47,391 nucleotides of DNA from JAAYFJ01 sp964344295 (GCA_964344295.1 CAYFMR010000010.1:1-47391), one strand, 5' to 3'; numbered from the stretch's first letter, positions 9,213 through 17,382 are shown. Notes: generated by a model from the letters alone, not told the origin. Translations and numbers: made by a program.

Positions 9213-9241
9213 TTGACTTTATCTGACCAATGACCTATAAT
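9213..9241 (+). promoter_or_regulatory. SigA-type promoter of hsp20
   Basis: TTGACT (9213-9218), a 17-base spacer and a perfect TATAAT (9236-9241). The CIRCE element begins five bases after the -10, so HrcA would cover the transcription start. Confidence 0.85.
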
Positions 9242-9245
9242 GAAA

Positions 9246-9272
9246 TTAGCACTCAAGGAGATAGAGTGCTAA
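9246..9272 (+). promoter_or_regulatory. CIRCE element (HrcA operator)
   Basis: TTAGCACTC (9246-9254), a nine-base spacer (9255-9263) and GAGTGCTAA (9264-9272). This is an exact match to the CIRCE inverted repeat bound by the heat-shock repressor HrcA. It lies at the expected start of the transcript. Confidence 0.97.
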
Positions 9273-9312
9273 TAAAGAGTTTACGTTTTAAAAGATATAA
9301 GGAGTGATTAAG

Positions 9313-9756
9313 ATGACCAATATTCGTCGAGTAAGAACTATGGTGCCCTATTGGGACAGTATGCGTCCATTTTCCGATATGATGGACCAATTCATGCGCG
9401 TTGCTGCGAGCAGTGATGCTAAAATGAGCGCCGGTTTTCCGCTAAATATCAGTGACGAAAATGACAAATTCGTCGTCGAAGCCGCATTGCCCGGTGTTGA
9501 TAAAAAAGATGTCAACATGGTTTTTGAAGACAATGTCCTGACCATTGCAGTGGACCACAAAGAAGAGCATAACGAAGAAGACAAAGAAAAGAACTACGTC
9601 CATCGTGAAATATCCCACTCTTACATGGAACGTCAAATCACCTTCGACCAAGTCAACGGTGATGAGATTACCGCATCCCTGGAAGACGGCATGCTGAAAG
9701 TCGTCGTTCCCAAACTGAAAGAAGTGGAAGCAGCCAAGCGCATTTCCATCGAATAA
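9313..9756 (+). CDS. Small heat shock protein, Hsp20/alpha-crystallin family
   Basis: ATP-independent holdase chaperone, 147 aa. ATG 9313 is preferred because AAGGAG (9299-9304) lies eight bases upstream. The alpha-crystallin domain spans residues about 43-135 (FVVEAALPGVDKKDVNM, YMERQITF, the signature GMLKVVVPK at 126-134). The C-terminal ISI matches the I-x-I oligomerisation motif. It is a single-gene transcript between a CIRCE-bearing promoter and its own terminator, so expression should be heat-induced. Confidence 0.95.
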   Translation: MTNIRRVRTMVPYWDSMRPFSDMMDQFMRVAASSDAKMSAGFPLNISDENDKFVVEAALPGVDKKDVNMVFEDNVLTIAVDHKEEHNEEDKEKNYVHREISHSYMERQITFDQVNGDEITASLEDGMLKVVVPKLKEVEAAKRISIE

Positions 9757-9815
9757 TACACACCTCTCCAACAAAGACACCTCTTTTTAGAAGTACTACA
9801 ACTTCCTACTTTTTA

Positions 9816-9847
9816 CCATCCGGCAGCATTTGTCGGATGGTTTTTTT
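9816..9847 (+). terminator. Intrinsic terminator after hsp20
   Basis: CCATCCG (9816-9822) and CGGATGG (9834-9840) pair, extended inward by three more pairs, and are followed by seven T residues. Confidence 0.85.
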
Positions 9848-9958
9848 ATGCCAAATCGGGCACCAGCTTCACCAAGGATGATTTCCTTTTAGGATCAAAT
9901 ACTACCGAGGATACATTGCCTATGTCGTCTACGAGAGTGTAGATAAGCAGCCAATCCG

Positions 9959-10753
9959 ATGACACCCGATTTCACATCGCCTCTGGTACTGGAATTTCAT
10001 GATGTATCCTTTACTTATCCACATGAGAAAACGCCCGCTTTACAACATGTCACATGCCAGTTTCGAGCGGGAGAGACGACGGGCTTGGTCGGGGAAAATG
10101 GGGCAGGGAAGACGACGATGGTCAAACTCATTTGCCGATGGGATGCTCCGACGGAGAGAAAGATTACCTTAAACGGCGTGGATATTCAAACCATGGATAT
10201 GGATGAATACCGCCGGCTGATCGGTGTGGCGTTTCAAGATTTTACGATTTTTCCGGCTTCGATTGCCGAGAACATTAGCATGCGCAGACATCTGGACAAG
10301 GCCAGAGTTTTAAGGTCAATTGAAGCGGCTCAGATGTGCTCATGGATCCAGTCGCTGCCCCAACGGGAACAGACGATGTTGACGCACACAGTGCAAGAGG
10401 GAAGAAGTGCCAGCAAGGGGGAAAGTCAAAAGGTGGCGATGGCTCGTTGTCATTACAAGGGAGCGCCAATTGGGCTTTACGATGAGCCCACCGCAGCGTT
10501 GGATCCCTTGGCAGAGCAGCAGCTCTTTGCTTTCATCACTTCGGCGAATCGGGATAAGTTAAACATTTTGATTTCTCACCGTATAAGCAGCTGCAAGCAT
10601 TGTGACCGACTCTATGTCATGAAAGATGGCGCGATTGTCGAGCGAGGTGATCACGAGTCGTTGATCCAAAACCGAGAGGGGCTTTACCATCATCTGTTTA
10701 CGACGCAGGCCAACATGTATGGGGCTTCTGAGGAGGCTGTGCGCTTAGGCTGA
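9959..10753 (+). CDS. ABC transporter ATP-binding domain, degenerate (possible pseudogene remnant)
   Basis: 264 aa resembling only the nucleotide-binding half of an exporter-type ABC protein. Walker A GENGAGKTT (45-53), Q-loop Gln93, Walker B IGLYDEPTAALD and H-loop His207 are present. The signature is ASKGES (151-156) instead of LSGGQ. The segment RWDAPTERKITLNG also looks eroded against the usual YDPTEGEI. No transmembrane domain is encoded here or beside it, an in-frame TAA lies 12 bases upstream of the ATG, and no ribosome site is visible. I infer a decaying fragment of a fused exporter, or a solo ATPase of doubtful activity. The 110 bases before it hold nothing recognisable. Confidence 0.6.
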   Translation: MTPDFTSPLVLEFHDVSFTYPHEKTPALQHVTCQFRAGETTGLVGENGAGKTTMVKLICRWDAPTERKITLNGVDIQTMDMDEYRRLIGVAFQDFTIFPASIAENISMRRHLDKARVLRSIEAAQMCSWIQSLPQREQTMLTHTVQEGRSASKGESQKVAMARCHYKGAPIGLYDEPTAALDPLAEQQLFAFITSANRDKLNILISHRISSCKHCDRLYVMKDGAIVERGDHESLIQNREGLYHHLFTTQANMYGASEEAVRLG

Positions 10754-10777
10754 TGATCAATCGATGAGATGACAGCA

Positions 10778-10809
10778 AAAAACCGTATGACTTAGGTCAT
10801 ACGGTTTTT
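10778..10809. terminator. Bidirectional intrinsic terminator
   Basis: AAAAACCGTATGAC (10778-10791) and GTCATACGGTTTTT (10796-10809) form a perfect 14-bp stem with a TTAG loop. It serves the convergent ABC (plus) and Nudix (minus) genes. The Nudix stop codon TAA is read from the loop itself (10792-10794). Confidence 0.9.
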
Positions 10810-11235
10810 GACGTAGGAAAAGACTTGTTGTTGCAGGCTGTTAAAGCTCATGATCGGGGGTGAGTCCACAAATAGTCGGCGATCCACCATCTCGTCGTTG
10901 GGCTGAAAAGGTGGAAGCACCTGAACTTCCGCTACGTAAAGAGCTCCTCGACTTTGGTAGTCGGTTTGGATTTGGGGGTAGTAGTCCGCCACTTCGTAAA
11001 GGGCCAGGGGGGTGACGGTGAAGTCTTGTGCCCTGGTTTCTTCGATCAGTTCGCGGACAGCGGTCAGCCCCAGAGGCTCTCGTGGTTCTCGGTGGCCGCC
11101 GGGAATTTCCCAGTGGCCGCGTTTTTTATGTTTGACTAAGATCCATTGGCTACGATACCGGGCCATAATCAATACGAGTAGGATGTCTTCCAAACCGTCG
11201 TCGCCTTCGCCGTTCCAGGAACGAAAACGGATCAA
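10792..11235 (-). CDS. Nudix hydrolase
   Basis: Predicted nucleoside-diphosphate-linked pyrophosphohydrolase, 147 aa. The Nudix box starts at Gly47 (GHREPRE) and continues to RELIEETRA (61-69): the catalytic Glu53, Arg61, Glu62, Glu65 and Glu66 are kept, but the usual Gly of the EExGU end is Arg68. The substrate cannot be told; MutT-like house-cleaning is one option. The start is TTG, overlapping the stop of the upstream gene as TTGA, with GAGGAA just before it. The stop codon lies in the loop of the terminator hairpin. Confidence 0.85.
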   Translation of the reverse strand: MIRFRSWNGEGDDGLEDILLVLIMARYRSQWILVKHKKRGHWEIPGGHREPREPLGLTAVRELIEETRAQDFTVTPLALYEVADYYPQIQTDYQSRGALYVAEVQVLPPFQPNDEMVDRRLFVDSPPIMSFNSLQQQVFSYVKNRMT

Positions 11236-11702
11236 CGAAGTTCCTCGGCTGTGGGGAAGTAGGCTCGGAAGTCGTCAATGACTTTGGGGTTTTTGGCTAA
11301 GACGATGACACGGTTGCCGTCCCAAGGGACGATTTCGATTTCAGCTAAGGGGTGTTGGATGTGGAGCTGCGGTTTCCAACCGACGCGTTGGTGGTCGGCA
11401 AAGGGCAGGTCGTATTGCAACACTTCATCCACAGTGGTGCCTTTGGGGAAGCCGGACATATAGGCCCAAGCCCATTTAAAGTCTTCTTTTAAAACGATTT
11501 TTTCCAGCTCTTCACCGGAGATCCAGATGACTTGGGATTGGAAAAATTTGGAGAATTGCTCGTTTTCCGGATAGCAGATGACGTTGGTCATGAGCCATTG
11601 ATAATCGAGTTGACGATGTTTGATAGCGTCGAAGATGACGCGCATGGGGACAAAGACGTTCTCATGATCGGTGTACACTAAACCCTTGACTTGTTCTGAC
11701 AT
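11232..11702 (-). CDS. Hypothetical protein, 156 aa, paired with Nudix hydrolase
   Basis: The start at 11702 (MSEQVKGLVY) is set by AAAGGAG nine bases upstream. The protein is soluble, rich in aromatic residues (DFKWAWAYMSGF, YQWLMTNVICYP) and has no signal peptide. I do not recognise a domain. It overlaps the downstream Nudix gene by a few bases, so the two are translationally coupled and transcribed together on the minus strand. No function can be assigned. Confidence 0.7.
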   Translation of the reverse strand: MSEQVKGLVYTDHENVFVPMRVIFDAIKHRQLDYQWLMTNVICYPENEQFSKFFQSQVIWISGEELEKIVLKEDFKWAWAYMSGFPKGTTVDEVLQYDLPFADHQRVGWKPQLHIQHPLAEIEIVPWDGNRVIVLAKNPKVIDDFRAYFPTAEELR

Positions 11703-11780
11703 AGTATTGCGCTCCTTTCTCAACCTTCTTTAAGGATTGATACCCACAAGGCGCGGTTCTATGCAATTTTACCTTTCCAC

Positions 11781-11809
11781 TTTCCAATTGACGGCAGTTT
11801 CGGTATACT
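11781..11809 (+). promoter_or_regulatory. Putative promoter of SDR-GNAT-malQ operon
   Basis: TTTCCA (11781-11786), a 17-base spacer and TATACT (11804-11809), 22 bases before the reductase start codon. The -35 matches consensus at only four of six positions. Confidence 0.4.
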
Positions 11810-11831
11810 GTGTGAAAGAAAGGAAATGAAC

Positions 11832-12563
11832 ATGCGAACAATTTTGATTACAGGATCGAGCCGTGGCATTGGGAGAGCCATTGCCTTGGGGCTAACCGAT
11901 ATGGATTTGCGCTTTGCCATCCACTATAAGGAGCAACAAGCGATGGCTGAAGAAGTGGTGGCTCAAATACGCCGGGCAGGCCGAGATGCCCGAGCCTATC
12001 AGGCGGACGTGCGTTCAACCGAAGAGGTCAACGCCATGTTTGACGCCATCGAAAAAGATTTTGGCACGGTGGATATTTTGATCAACAACGCCGGCATGGG
12101 TTACCGGGATTTGTTCACCGAGATGCCGGAAGAGCATTGGCTGGAAACCATGGATACCAATATTAATGGGATGTATCGCTGTGCCCGTCGTGCGGTGCCG
12201 GCGATGGTGTCCAACAAACGTGGGGACATCATTCAGATGGCGTCCATCTGGGGACTGGTCGGCGGTGCGTTGGAGGTGCATTATTCCGCATCCAAAGGAG
12301 CGGTGATTGCCATGACCAAAGCTTTGGCCAAAGAGCTGGGACCTTCGCAGATCCGCGTCAACGCCATAGCGCCAGGAGCGATTATGACAGATATGCTGAC
12401 GGAGCTGGGAGACGAGATTCTCGCTTGCGTGAAGGAGGAAACGCCTTTGGGTCTTTTGGGCACACCGGATCATGTGGTAGCGGCGGTGCGTTATTTATTG
12501 GGGCCTGGTGGAGAGTTTGTAACGGGGCAGGTCATCAGCCCCAATGGCGGTTTTGTCATTTAA
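11832..12563 (+). CDS. Short-chain dehydrogenase/reductase, FabG-like
   Basis: NAD(P)-dependent oxidoreductase, 243 aa. ATG 11832 is preferred over the ATG six bases earlier because it leaves seven bases after AGGA. It has the cofactor motif TGSSRGIG (7-14), NNAG (86-89) and the catalytic residues Ser138, Tyr151 and Lys155 (YSASK). The C-terminal SPNGGFVI is typical of 3-oxoacyl-ACP reductases, but many family members act on other substrates. There are no fatty-acid genes nearby, so fabG itself is not claimed. It is first of a run with a GNAT gene and malQ. Confidence 0.88.
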   Translation: MRTILITGSSRGIGRAIALGLTDMDLRFAIHYKEQQAMAEEVVAQIRRAGRDARAYQADVRSTEEVNAMFDAIEKDFGTVDILINNAGMGYRDLFTEMPEEHWLETMDTNINGMYRCARRAVPAMVSNKRGDIIQMASIWGLVGGALEVHYSASKGAVIAMTKALAKELGPSQIRVNAIAPGAIMTDMLTELGDEILACVKEETPLGLLGTPDHVVAAVRYLLGPGGEFVTGQVISPNGGFVI

Positions 12564-12601
12564 GATAGAAAGCCGTTTGGCAACAGAAATGGGAGGATAC
12601 C

Positions 12602-13303
12602 ATGTTTATTGAACAATGGAAAGTCGATCGAGTAGACGGGGAAACTGTGTCTCGTACCTTGGATTTGGAGCTGTTGGACTCATTGCATTTGCCTGAGGTT
12701 TACGATTTTATCCAAAAAAATTGGGAAATATTGCCCCGTAAAGAGTTTTTTGCCTTGGAAGATGAGGGAACCATGTTTAAACCCTTTATTGAAGGGGGGT
12801 TAATTGCAGGTTTACGCGAAGAGAGCAAGTTAGTGGCCATGCGTTATGTGACCTTCCCTCGAAACGGCGAGCATCCTCTGGCCGATGCCCTGGAGCTGAC
12901 CGCGGAGGAACGCGTGGGGTTGGTGTATTTAAAGGCTACGATGGTGGATCCTGCTTACCGAGGCAACGGGTTGCAACATCGCCTGACGGAGTGGATGATG
13001 AATTATGCCGGTCTCATGGGCTATGATCGCTTTATGGCCACCATTCATCCGGAAAATGTGTATAGCTTGCGCAATATGCTGGATTTGGGACTGGGGGTAC
13101 GAGGCTTGGCCAAGATGTATCCCAATGCGGAGCATCCGGATGGGATGTGGCGTTTGATGCTTTACGGAGATCGACGAGAAGCCAAACCTAGCGGGGATCA
13201 AGTGGCGGTACCATTAACAGATGTCGATGCCCTGCAAGATGGTTTGGCGAAGGGCTATGTGGGGGTTGAAGTGGAAGATGGGAAGCTCCTTTTGGCCAAG
13301 TAA
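12602..13303 (+). CDS. GNAT-family N-acetyltransferase
   Basis: Predicted acetyl-CoA-dependent acyltransferase, 233 aa. GGGAGG precedes the ATG. Motif A is visible at about residues 118-137 (VDPAYRGNGLQHRLTEWMMN), with the RGNG pyrophosphate-binding loop, followed by an N-containing helix (HPENVYSLRNMLDLG) as in GNAT proteins. The first 60 residues and the last 45 are not recognised. The substrate is unknown. It lies 38 bases after the reductase and eight bases before malQ. Confidence 0.8.
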   Translation: MFIEQWKVDRVDGETVSRTLDLELLDSLHLPEVYDFIQKNWEILPRKEFFALEDEGTMFKPFIEGGLIAGLREESKLVAMRYVTFPRNGEHPLADALELTAEERVGLVYLKATMVDPAYRGNGLQHRLTEWMMNYAGLMGYDRFMATIHPENVYSLRNMLDLGLGVRGLAKMYPNAEHPDGMWRLMLYGDRREAKPSGDQVAVPLTDVDALQDGLAKGYVGVEVEDGKLLLAK

Positions 13304-13310
13304 GGAACAG

Positions 13311-14711
13311 GTGTTAAAGAGACGTTTTTGTGGGACGTTAATGCCTTTGTTTGCGTTGCCGGGTGAGTATGGCATAGGGGATATGGGCCGTTCCGCCCGC
13401 CAGTTTGTGGATTTTTTGGCCGAGACGAAGCAGCGCGTATGGCAGCTTTTACCGCTGGCGACCATGATGGGAGATTCTCCCTACCAGGCCCGCCATGCGG
13501 CTTCAGGAGAGCCTTTGTACCTGGATCCGGAGGATTTTCTGGCTCGGGGCTGGGTTACTGTAAAAGAGCTGGAGGAGGCAAAAACTCCAGAAGGCACGGT
13601 GGACTATGACAAGGTGCGTGCAAGGAAACACAGACTCTATCGGATCGCCTATCAACGGGGCTTTGAAGAGAAACAACAGGAGATAGAAGAGGCTTATGCC
13701 CGGTGGCCTTGGCTTGAAGTGTATGTGCAATCTTTAGGTGGAAGGCCGGAGGACACCCGTGATAACTTACGCAATTACCATGGGTTTTTGCAAGTCATTT
13801 GGCGGGAACAATGGGCGGCGCTTAGCGCTTATGCCCATGAGCACGAGGTGGCGATGATGGGGGACTTACCCATCTATCCTGCACCGGGAGGGGCGGAACT
13901 CGAGGAGCGACCGGATCTCTTTTGGCTAGATGAAAGCGGTCGACCGACCAAGGTCGCCGGCGTGCCGCCGGATGCGTTTGCCAAAGAGGGGCAGTTGTGG
14001 GGCAATCCCCTCTATTGCTGGGAGGCACATCAGCGGGATGGGTACCGATGGTGGGCCCATCGCCTGGCGATCCAGTTGGAGCTTTACGACCTGCTACGGT
14101 TGGATCACTTTCGTGCTTTTTGCGATTATTGGGCCGTGCCGTCGGAACATGCCGTGGCAAGCCAGGGCCATTGGGAGACCGGGCCGGGGATGGCTTTTTT
14201 CGAGGCAATGGAAAAAAGCCTGGGTAAGGTGGCCTGGGTGGCGGAAGATTTGGGACTTTTGCACCAGGGTGTGCTGGATTTGCGCGATGAGGCGGGCATC
14301 CCCGGCATGGCGATTTTGCAGTTTGCCTTTGACGGTGATGATTCTCTGTATTTACCTCATCATATTCATGAAAACCAGTTGGCGTATACGGGAACCCACG
14401 ATAACCCCACATCCCTTGAGTGGTATGAGAAAGCTGATCCGATGCTGAAAAAACGCTTGGCCGTTTACGGTGGCATCGAGGCGAAGGACATGCCTTGGGG
14501 GTTGGTGCGCCTGGCGTTGACCTCATCAGCGGTAGGGGCCATCATCCCTATGAGCGACTGGCTCAGCTTGGGCCAAGAAGGGCGAATCAATGTGCCGGGT
14601 GTAGCCAAGGGACAGTGGCGCTGGCGCATGAAGTCAGAAGACTACGAGCGCATAGACAGGGAGCGTATCCGCCAACTGGTGGAGGTGACTCATCGCGATC
14701 AACCCTGGTAA
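13311..14711 (+). CDS. malQ: 4-alpha-glucanotransferase (amylomaltase, GH77)
   Basis: Transfers alpha-1,4-glucan chains between maltodextrins. GTG 13311 gives the family's usual N-terminus (RFCGTLMPLFALPGEYGIGD) and follows AAGGA; codons further upstream would run through the GNAT gene. 466 aa, close to the family length of about 500. It has the nucleophile region LLRLDHFRAF, the acid/base region WVAEDLG and the transition-state motif GTHDN. MGDLPIYPAPGGAEL and GVPPDAFAKEGQLWGNPLY are classic MalQ segments. No other maltose or glycogen genes are near. Confidence 0.95.
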   Translation: MLKRRFCGTLMPLFALPGEYGIGDMGRSARQFVDFLAETKQRVWQLLPLATMMGDSPYQARHAASGEPLYLDPEDFLARGWVTVKELEEAKTPEGTVDYDKVRARKHRLYRIAYQRGFEEKQQEIEEAYARWPWLEVYVQSLGGRPEDTRDNLRNYHGFLQVIWREQWAALSAYAHEHEVAMMGDLPIYPAPGGAELEERPDLFWLDESGRPTKVAGVPPDAFAKEGQLWGNPLYCWEAHQRDGYRWWAHRLAIQLELYDLLRLDHFRAFCDYWAVPSEHAVASQGHWETGPGMAFFEAMEKSLGKVAWVAEDLGLLHQGVLDLRDEAGIPGMAILQFAFDGDDSLYLPHHIHENQLAYTGTHDNPTSLEWYEKADPMLKKRLAVYGGIEAKDMPWGLVRLALTSSAVGAIIPMSDWLSLGQEGRINVPGVAKGQWRWRMKSEDYERIDRERIRQLVEVTHRDQPW

Positions 14712-14749
14712 GAGGGGCGTAAAATTTTGGATAAAACGGCTCGGCTCCA

Positions 14750-14778
14750 TTGACAGTCGGTGAATTTCCCGTTATAAT
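14750..14778 (+). promoter_or_regulatory. Consensus SigA promoter of the tyrS leader
   Basis: A perfect TTGACA (14750-14755), 17-base spacer and perfect TATAAT (14773-14778). Transcription should start near 14785, at the beginning of the T-box leader. Confidence 0.93.
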
Positions 14779-14784
14779 TGAACA

Positions 14785-14960
14785 AAATTGTGAATAGGCA
14801 AACGGAGAATGCGTCTAGTAGGAACGGGTGGCAGTGCCCGGACTGAAATTACACCGCAGGAGTTTGCGAGGAAGCAATACCTTAGATTGCACAGAGGCTT
14901 TGTCGAAGAAAGGTGGTACCACGTGTCGCTACGTCCTTTCGCCGGCAAAGCCTTTTTTTG
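14785..14960 (+). promoter_or_regulatory. T-box riboswitch (tRNA-Tyr), with short Stem I
   Basis: Senses uncharged tRNA-Tyr to control tyrS. The Stem I base is GCAAAC (14798-14803) with GTTTGC (14862-14867). The specifier loop has AGTA (14817-14820) and GAA (14845-14847), with specifier TAC (Tyr) at 14850-14852. Stem III is GCAAT/ATTGC (14874-14890). The T-box AGGTGGTACCACG is at 14911-14923; its TGGT would pair with the ACCA end of tRNA, fitting the A73 of tRNA-Tyr. The terminator pairs GGCTTTG (14896-14902) with CAAAGCC (14946-14952) and ends in seven T. Only 24 bases lie between the two halves of the specifier loop, so the usual long distal Stem I is missing. Confidence 0.9.
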
Positions 14961-14983
14961 AAAAAGAGATAGGAGGATATGCA

Positions 14984-16207
14984 ATGAGTGAAATGAACGT
15001 ATATGATTTATTGGAACGCAGAGGGTACATTGACCAAGCTACGGATGCCGAAGAATTGCGCGAAAAACTAGGAGCCGGACCGGTGAAGTTTTACATCGGC
15101 TTTGACGCTACAGCTGATTCTCTGACCCTGGGACACTTTTTACAAATCATGGTGATGAAACGTATGCAGGAAGCGGGACACATTCCCGTGGCCCTGTTGG
15201 GCGGCGGCACCACTCTCATTGGTGACCCCACGTTTAAGTCAGACATGAGAAAAATTATGACCATCGAAACCATTAATCACAATGCGGCGTGCTTTAAAGA
15301 ACAGTTATCCCGCTTTTTGGAATTTGGCGAAGGCAAGGCCATGATGGTCAATAATGCTGACTGGCTTTTAGATCTTAACTTTATGCAATTTATGCGTGAA
15401 TATGGGATCCATTTTTCCGTCAATCGCATGCTGACTTTTGATTGTTACAAAAACCGTATGGAAGCAGGCTTAACCTTCTTCGAGTTCGGCTACATGCTGC
15501 TGCAATCCTACGATTTCTTACACCTTTACAGAGAATATGGCGTGACTTTGGAATTAGGCGGCTCTGACCAATGGTCCAACATCATCGGCGGTTACGAGCT
15601 GGTGCGCAAATTGGAAGGTGAAAAAGTATACGGTATGACCTTTAAGCTCTTGACCACGGCCTCGGGGACCAAGATGGGCAAGACGGAAAAAGGGACGATT
15701 TGGTTGGATGCTGAAAAGACATCTCCCTATGAGTTTTACCAATACCTACGCAATACTGATGACCGTGATGTCATTAAATTCTTAAAGCTCTTGACCATGT
15801 TGGATGACGAAACCATTGCCTCCATGGAACACTGGCAAGGGCAAGAACTGAATCAAGCCAAGGAAATTTTGGCTTACGAAGTGACGAAGATGGTACACGG
15901 TGAAAAAGAGGCTGATAAAGCACAAGAGACTTCTCGCGCTTTGTTTGCGGGCAAAGGAGACGACAGTGACATGCCCACCACGACCATTCGTCCAGGAGAA
16001 TGGACCATTGTGGATCTGTTAAGAGAAGCTGACTTGGTCAAATCCAATGGGGAAGCCCGTCGCTTGATCCAACAAGGCGGGGTGCGCTTAAATGACGAAA
16101 AAGTAGAAGATTTTGAGCGGATGATTGGTGAAAACGACTGGAAAGAAGGACGTTTGGTCGTACAAAAAGGTAAAAAAGTGTTCCATCAATTCCTGTTGGA
16201 GGATTAA
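14984..16207 (+). CDS. tyrS: Tyrosyl-tRNA synthetase
   Basis: Charges tRNA-Tyr; class I synthetase, 407 aa. ATG 14984 follows AGGAGG (14971-14976). Longer upstream frames run through the T-box and are not used. It has the YIGFDATADSLTLGHF segment with the HIGH-equivalent LGHF, the KMSKS-equivalent KMGKT near residue 230 (ASGTKMGKTEKG), tyrosine-site residues in ELGGSDQWSNI, and a C-terminal S4 RNA-binding domain (GEARRLIQQGGVRLNDEKV). This is the TyrRS subtype with LGHF/KMGKT rather than HIGH/KFGKT. It is controlled by the T-box leader directly upstream. Confidence 0.96.
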   Translation: MSEMNVYDLLERRGYIDQATDAEELREKLGAGPVKFYIGFDATADSLTLGHFLQIMVMKRMQEAGHIPVALLGGGTTLIGDPTFKSDMRKIMTIETINHNAACFKEQLSRFLEFGEGKAMMVNNADWLLDLNFMQFMREYGIHFSVNRMLTFDCYKNRMEAGLTFFEFGYMLLQSYDFLHLYREYGVTLELGGSDQWSNIIGGYELVRKLEGEKVYGMTFKLLTTASGTKMGKTEKGTIWLDAEKTSPYEFYQYLRNTDDRDVIKFLKLLTMLDDETIASMEHWQGQELNQAKEILAYEVTKMVHGEKEADKAQETSRALFAGKGDDSDMPTTTIRPGEWTIVDLLREADLVKSNGEARRLIQQGGVRLNDEKVEDFERMIGENDWKEGRLVVQKGKKVFHQFLLED

Positions 16208-16208
16208 G

Positions 16209-17378
16209 ATGACTCCTGGGGATACATTAAAAATCATGGTGACAACGGCTTTCGGATTGGAATCCGTTTGTCGCCGTGAAATAGAAGATTTAGGTTATCA
16301 AAACATCCAAACCCAAGACGGTCGATTGGTGGTAGAGGGGACTTGGGCGGATGTGGCCCGATTGAACCTGTGGCTACGCACTGGTGATCGGGTGTTGGTG
16401 CTCTTAGATGAATTTCCCGCTTACTCCTTTGAAGAACTCTACCAAGGCGTGAAGCGAATTCCCTGGGATTCATGGATTGACCCCATGGGCAACTTCACCG
16501 TGGATGGCAAAAGCCACCAAAGTCAGCTCTTTAGCATTAGCGACTGCCAACGGATTACCGAGCGGGCCATCATCGATGTGCTCAAGGAACGGGACCAAAA
16601 GTCATACTACGAAAAGACTGGGGTGCGCTACCGCATCCAGGTGGCTTTGCGAAAAGACATAGCCACCCTTACCCTGGACACGACTGGGGTGGGGCTTCAT
16701 AAGCGCGGTTATCGGGCCAGAGGAGGAGACGCACCGCTCAAGGAGACTTTGGCGGCGGCTTTGGTGCTCCTATCCTTTTGGAATCCGGATCGCCTTCTGA
16801 TGGATCCCTTCTGTGGCAGTGGCACCATTCTCATGGAAGCGGCGATGATCGGTCGCAACATGGCGCCGGGGTTGGCTCGCGATTTTGAAGGCGAGGACTG
16901 GCCCATGACGGACCAAAAGGTGTGGGCCGATGCTCGGGTGGAAGCTCGCAAGGCCATGGACTTTTCTAAGAAGCTTAAAATTCTCGGCTCCGATATCGAC
17001 CACAAGGCGGTGTTGCGCGCCAGGGATAATGCAGCGTTGGTCGGTCTGGAAGACGACATCACCTTCTTTATCAAAGATATGCGAGAGGTGGATGTGTTAG
17101 AGGACTACGGTGTGCTGATTACCAACCCGCCCTATGGCGAGCGCATCGGAGGAGAAGTAGAAGATGTAGCAGGACTTTACTTGGATTTTGCGGCAAAATA
17201 CTTAACCATGCCCACATGGTCTGTCTATGTCATCACCTCGTTTCCCGGTTTTGAAGAACTGATTTTGCGTAAGGCTACCCGACGGCGCAAGCTCTATAAC
17301 GGACGCATCGAAACGCAGTATTACCAATTTTTAGGGCCGCGTCCGCCGGAAAAAGAAAAGCGGGACGAGCGACGTTAA
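16209..17378 (+). CDS. THUMP-domain class I SAM-dependent RNA methyltransferase (RlmL N-terminal/YpsC family)
   Basis: Predicted base methyltransferase of 23S rRNA, 389 aa. ATG 16209 lies one base after the tyrS stop, so the pair is translationally coupled. A THUMP domain covers residues about 45-155 and binds RNA. The Rossmann methyltransferase domain has DPFCGSGT as motif I, GSDID as the acidic end of strand 2, and NPPYGERI as the catalytic NPPY motif of N2-guanine or N6-adenine methylases. The family includes the m2G2445 enzyme RlmL; the exact target here is unproven. The end of the gene is four bases before the N gap. Confidence 0.88.
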   Translation: MTPGDTLKIMVTTAFGLESVCRREIEDLGYQNIQTQDGRLVVEGTWADVARLNLWLRTGDRVLVLLDEFPAYSFEELYQGVKRIPWDSWIDPMGNFTVDGKSHQSQLFSISDCQRITERAIIDVLKERDQKSYYEKTGVRYRIQVALRKDIATLTLDTTGVGLHKRGYRARGGDAPLKETLAAALVLLSFWNPDRLLMDPFCGSGTILMEAAMIGRNMAPGLARDFEGEDWPMTDQKVWADARVEARKAMDFSKKLKILGSDIDHKAVLRARDNAALVGLEDDITFFIKDMREVDVLEDYGVLITNPPYGERIGGEVEDVAGLYLDFAAKYLTMPTWSVYVITSFPGFEELILRKATRRRKLYNGRIETQYYQFLGPRPPEKEKRDERR

Positions 17379-17382
17379 GTGT

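Noticed and set aside
9850..9958. Remnant coding sequence before the ABC ATPase
   Set aside because: Short open stretches occur in all frames, but none shows membrane-domain or ABC motifs, so no feature is claimed.
13822..14526. A 234-codon minus-strand open frame opposite malQ
   Set aside because: Rich in Pro, Arg and His as expected for an antisense shadow of a GC-rich gene, with no domain or ribosome site; malQ on the plus strand is unmistakable.
14828..14983. An N-terminal extension of TyrRS
   Set aside because: The extra codons translate the T-box leader. ATG 14984 with AGGAGG gives the standard N-terminus.
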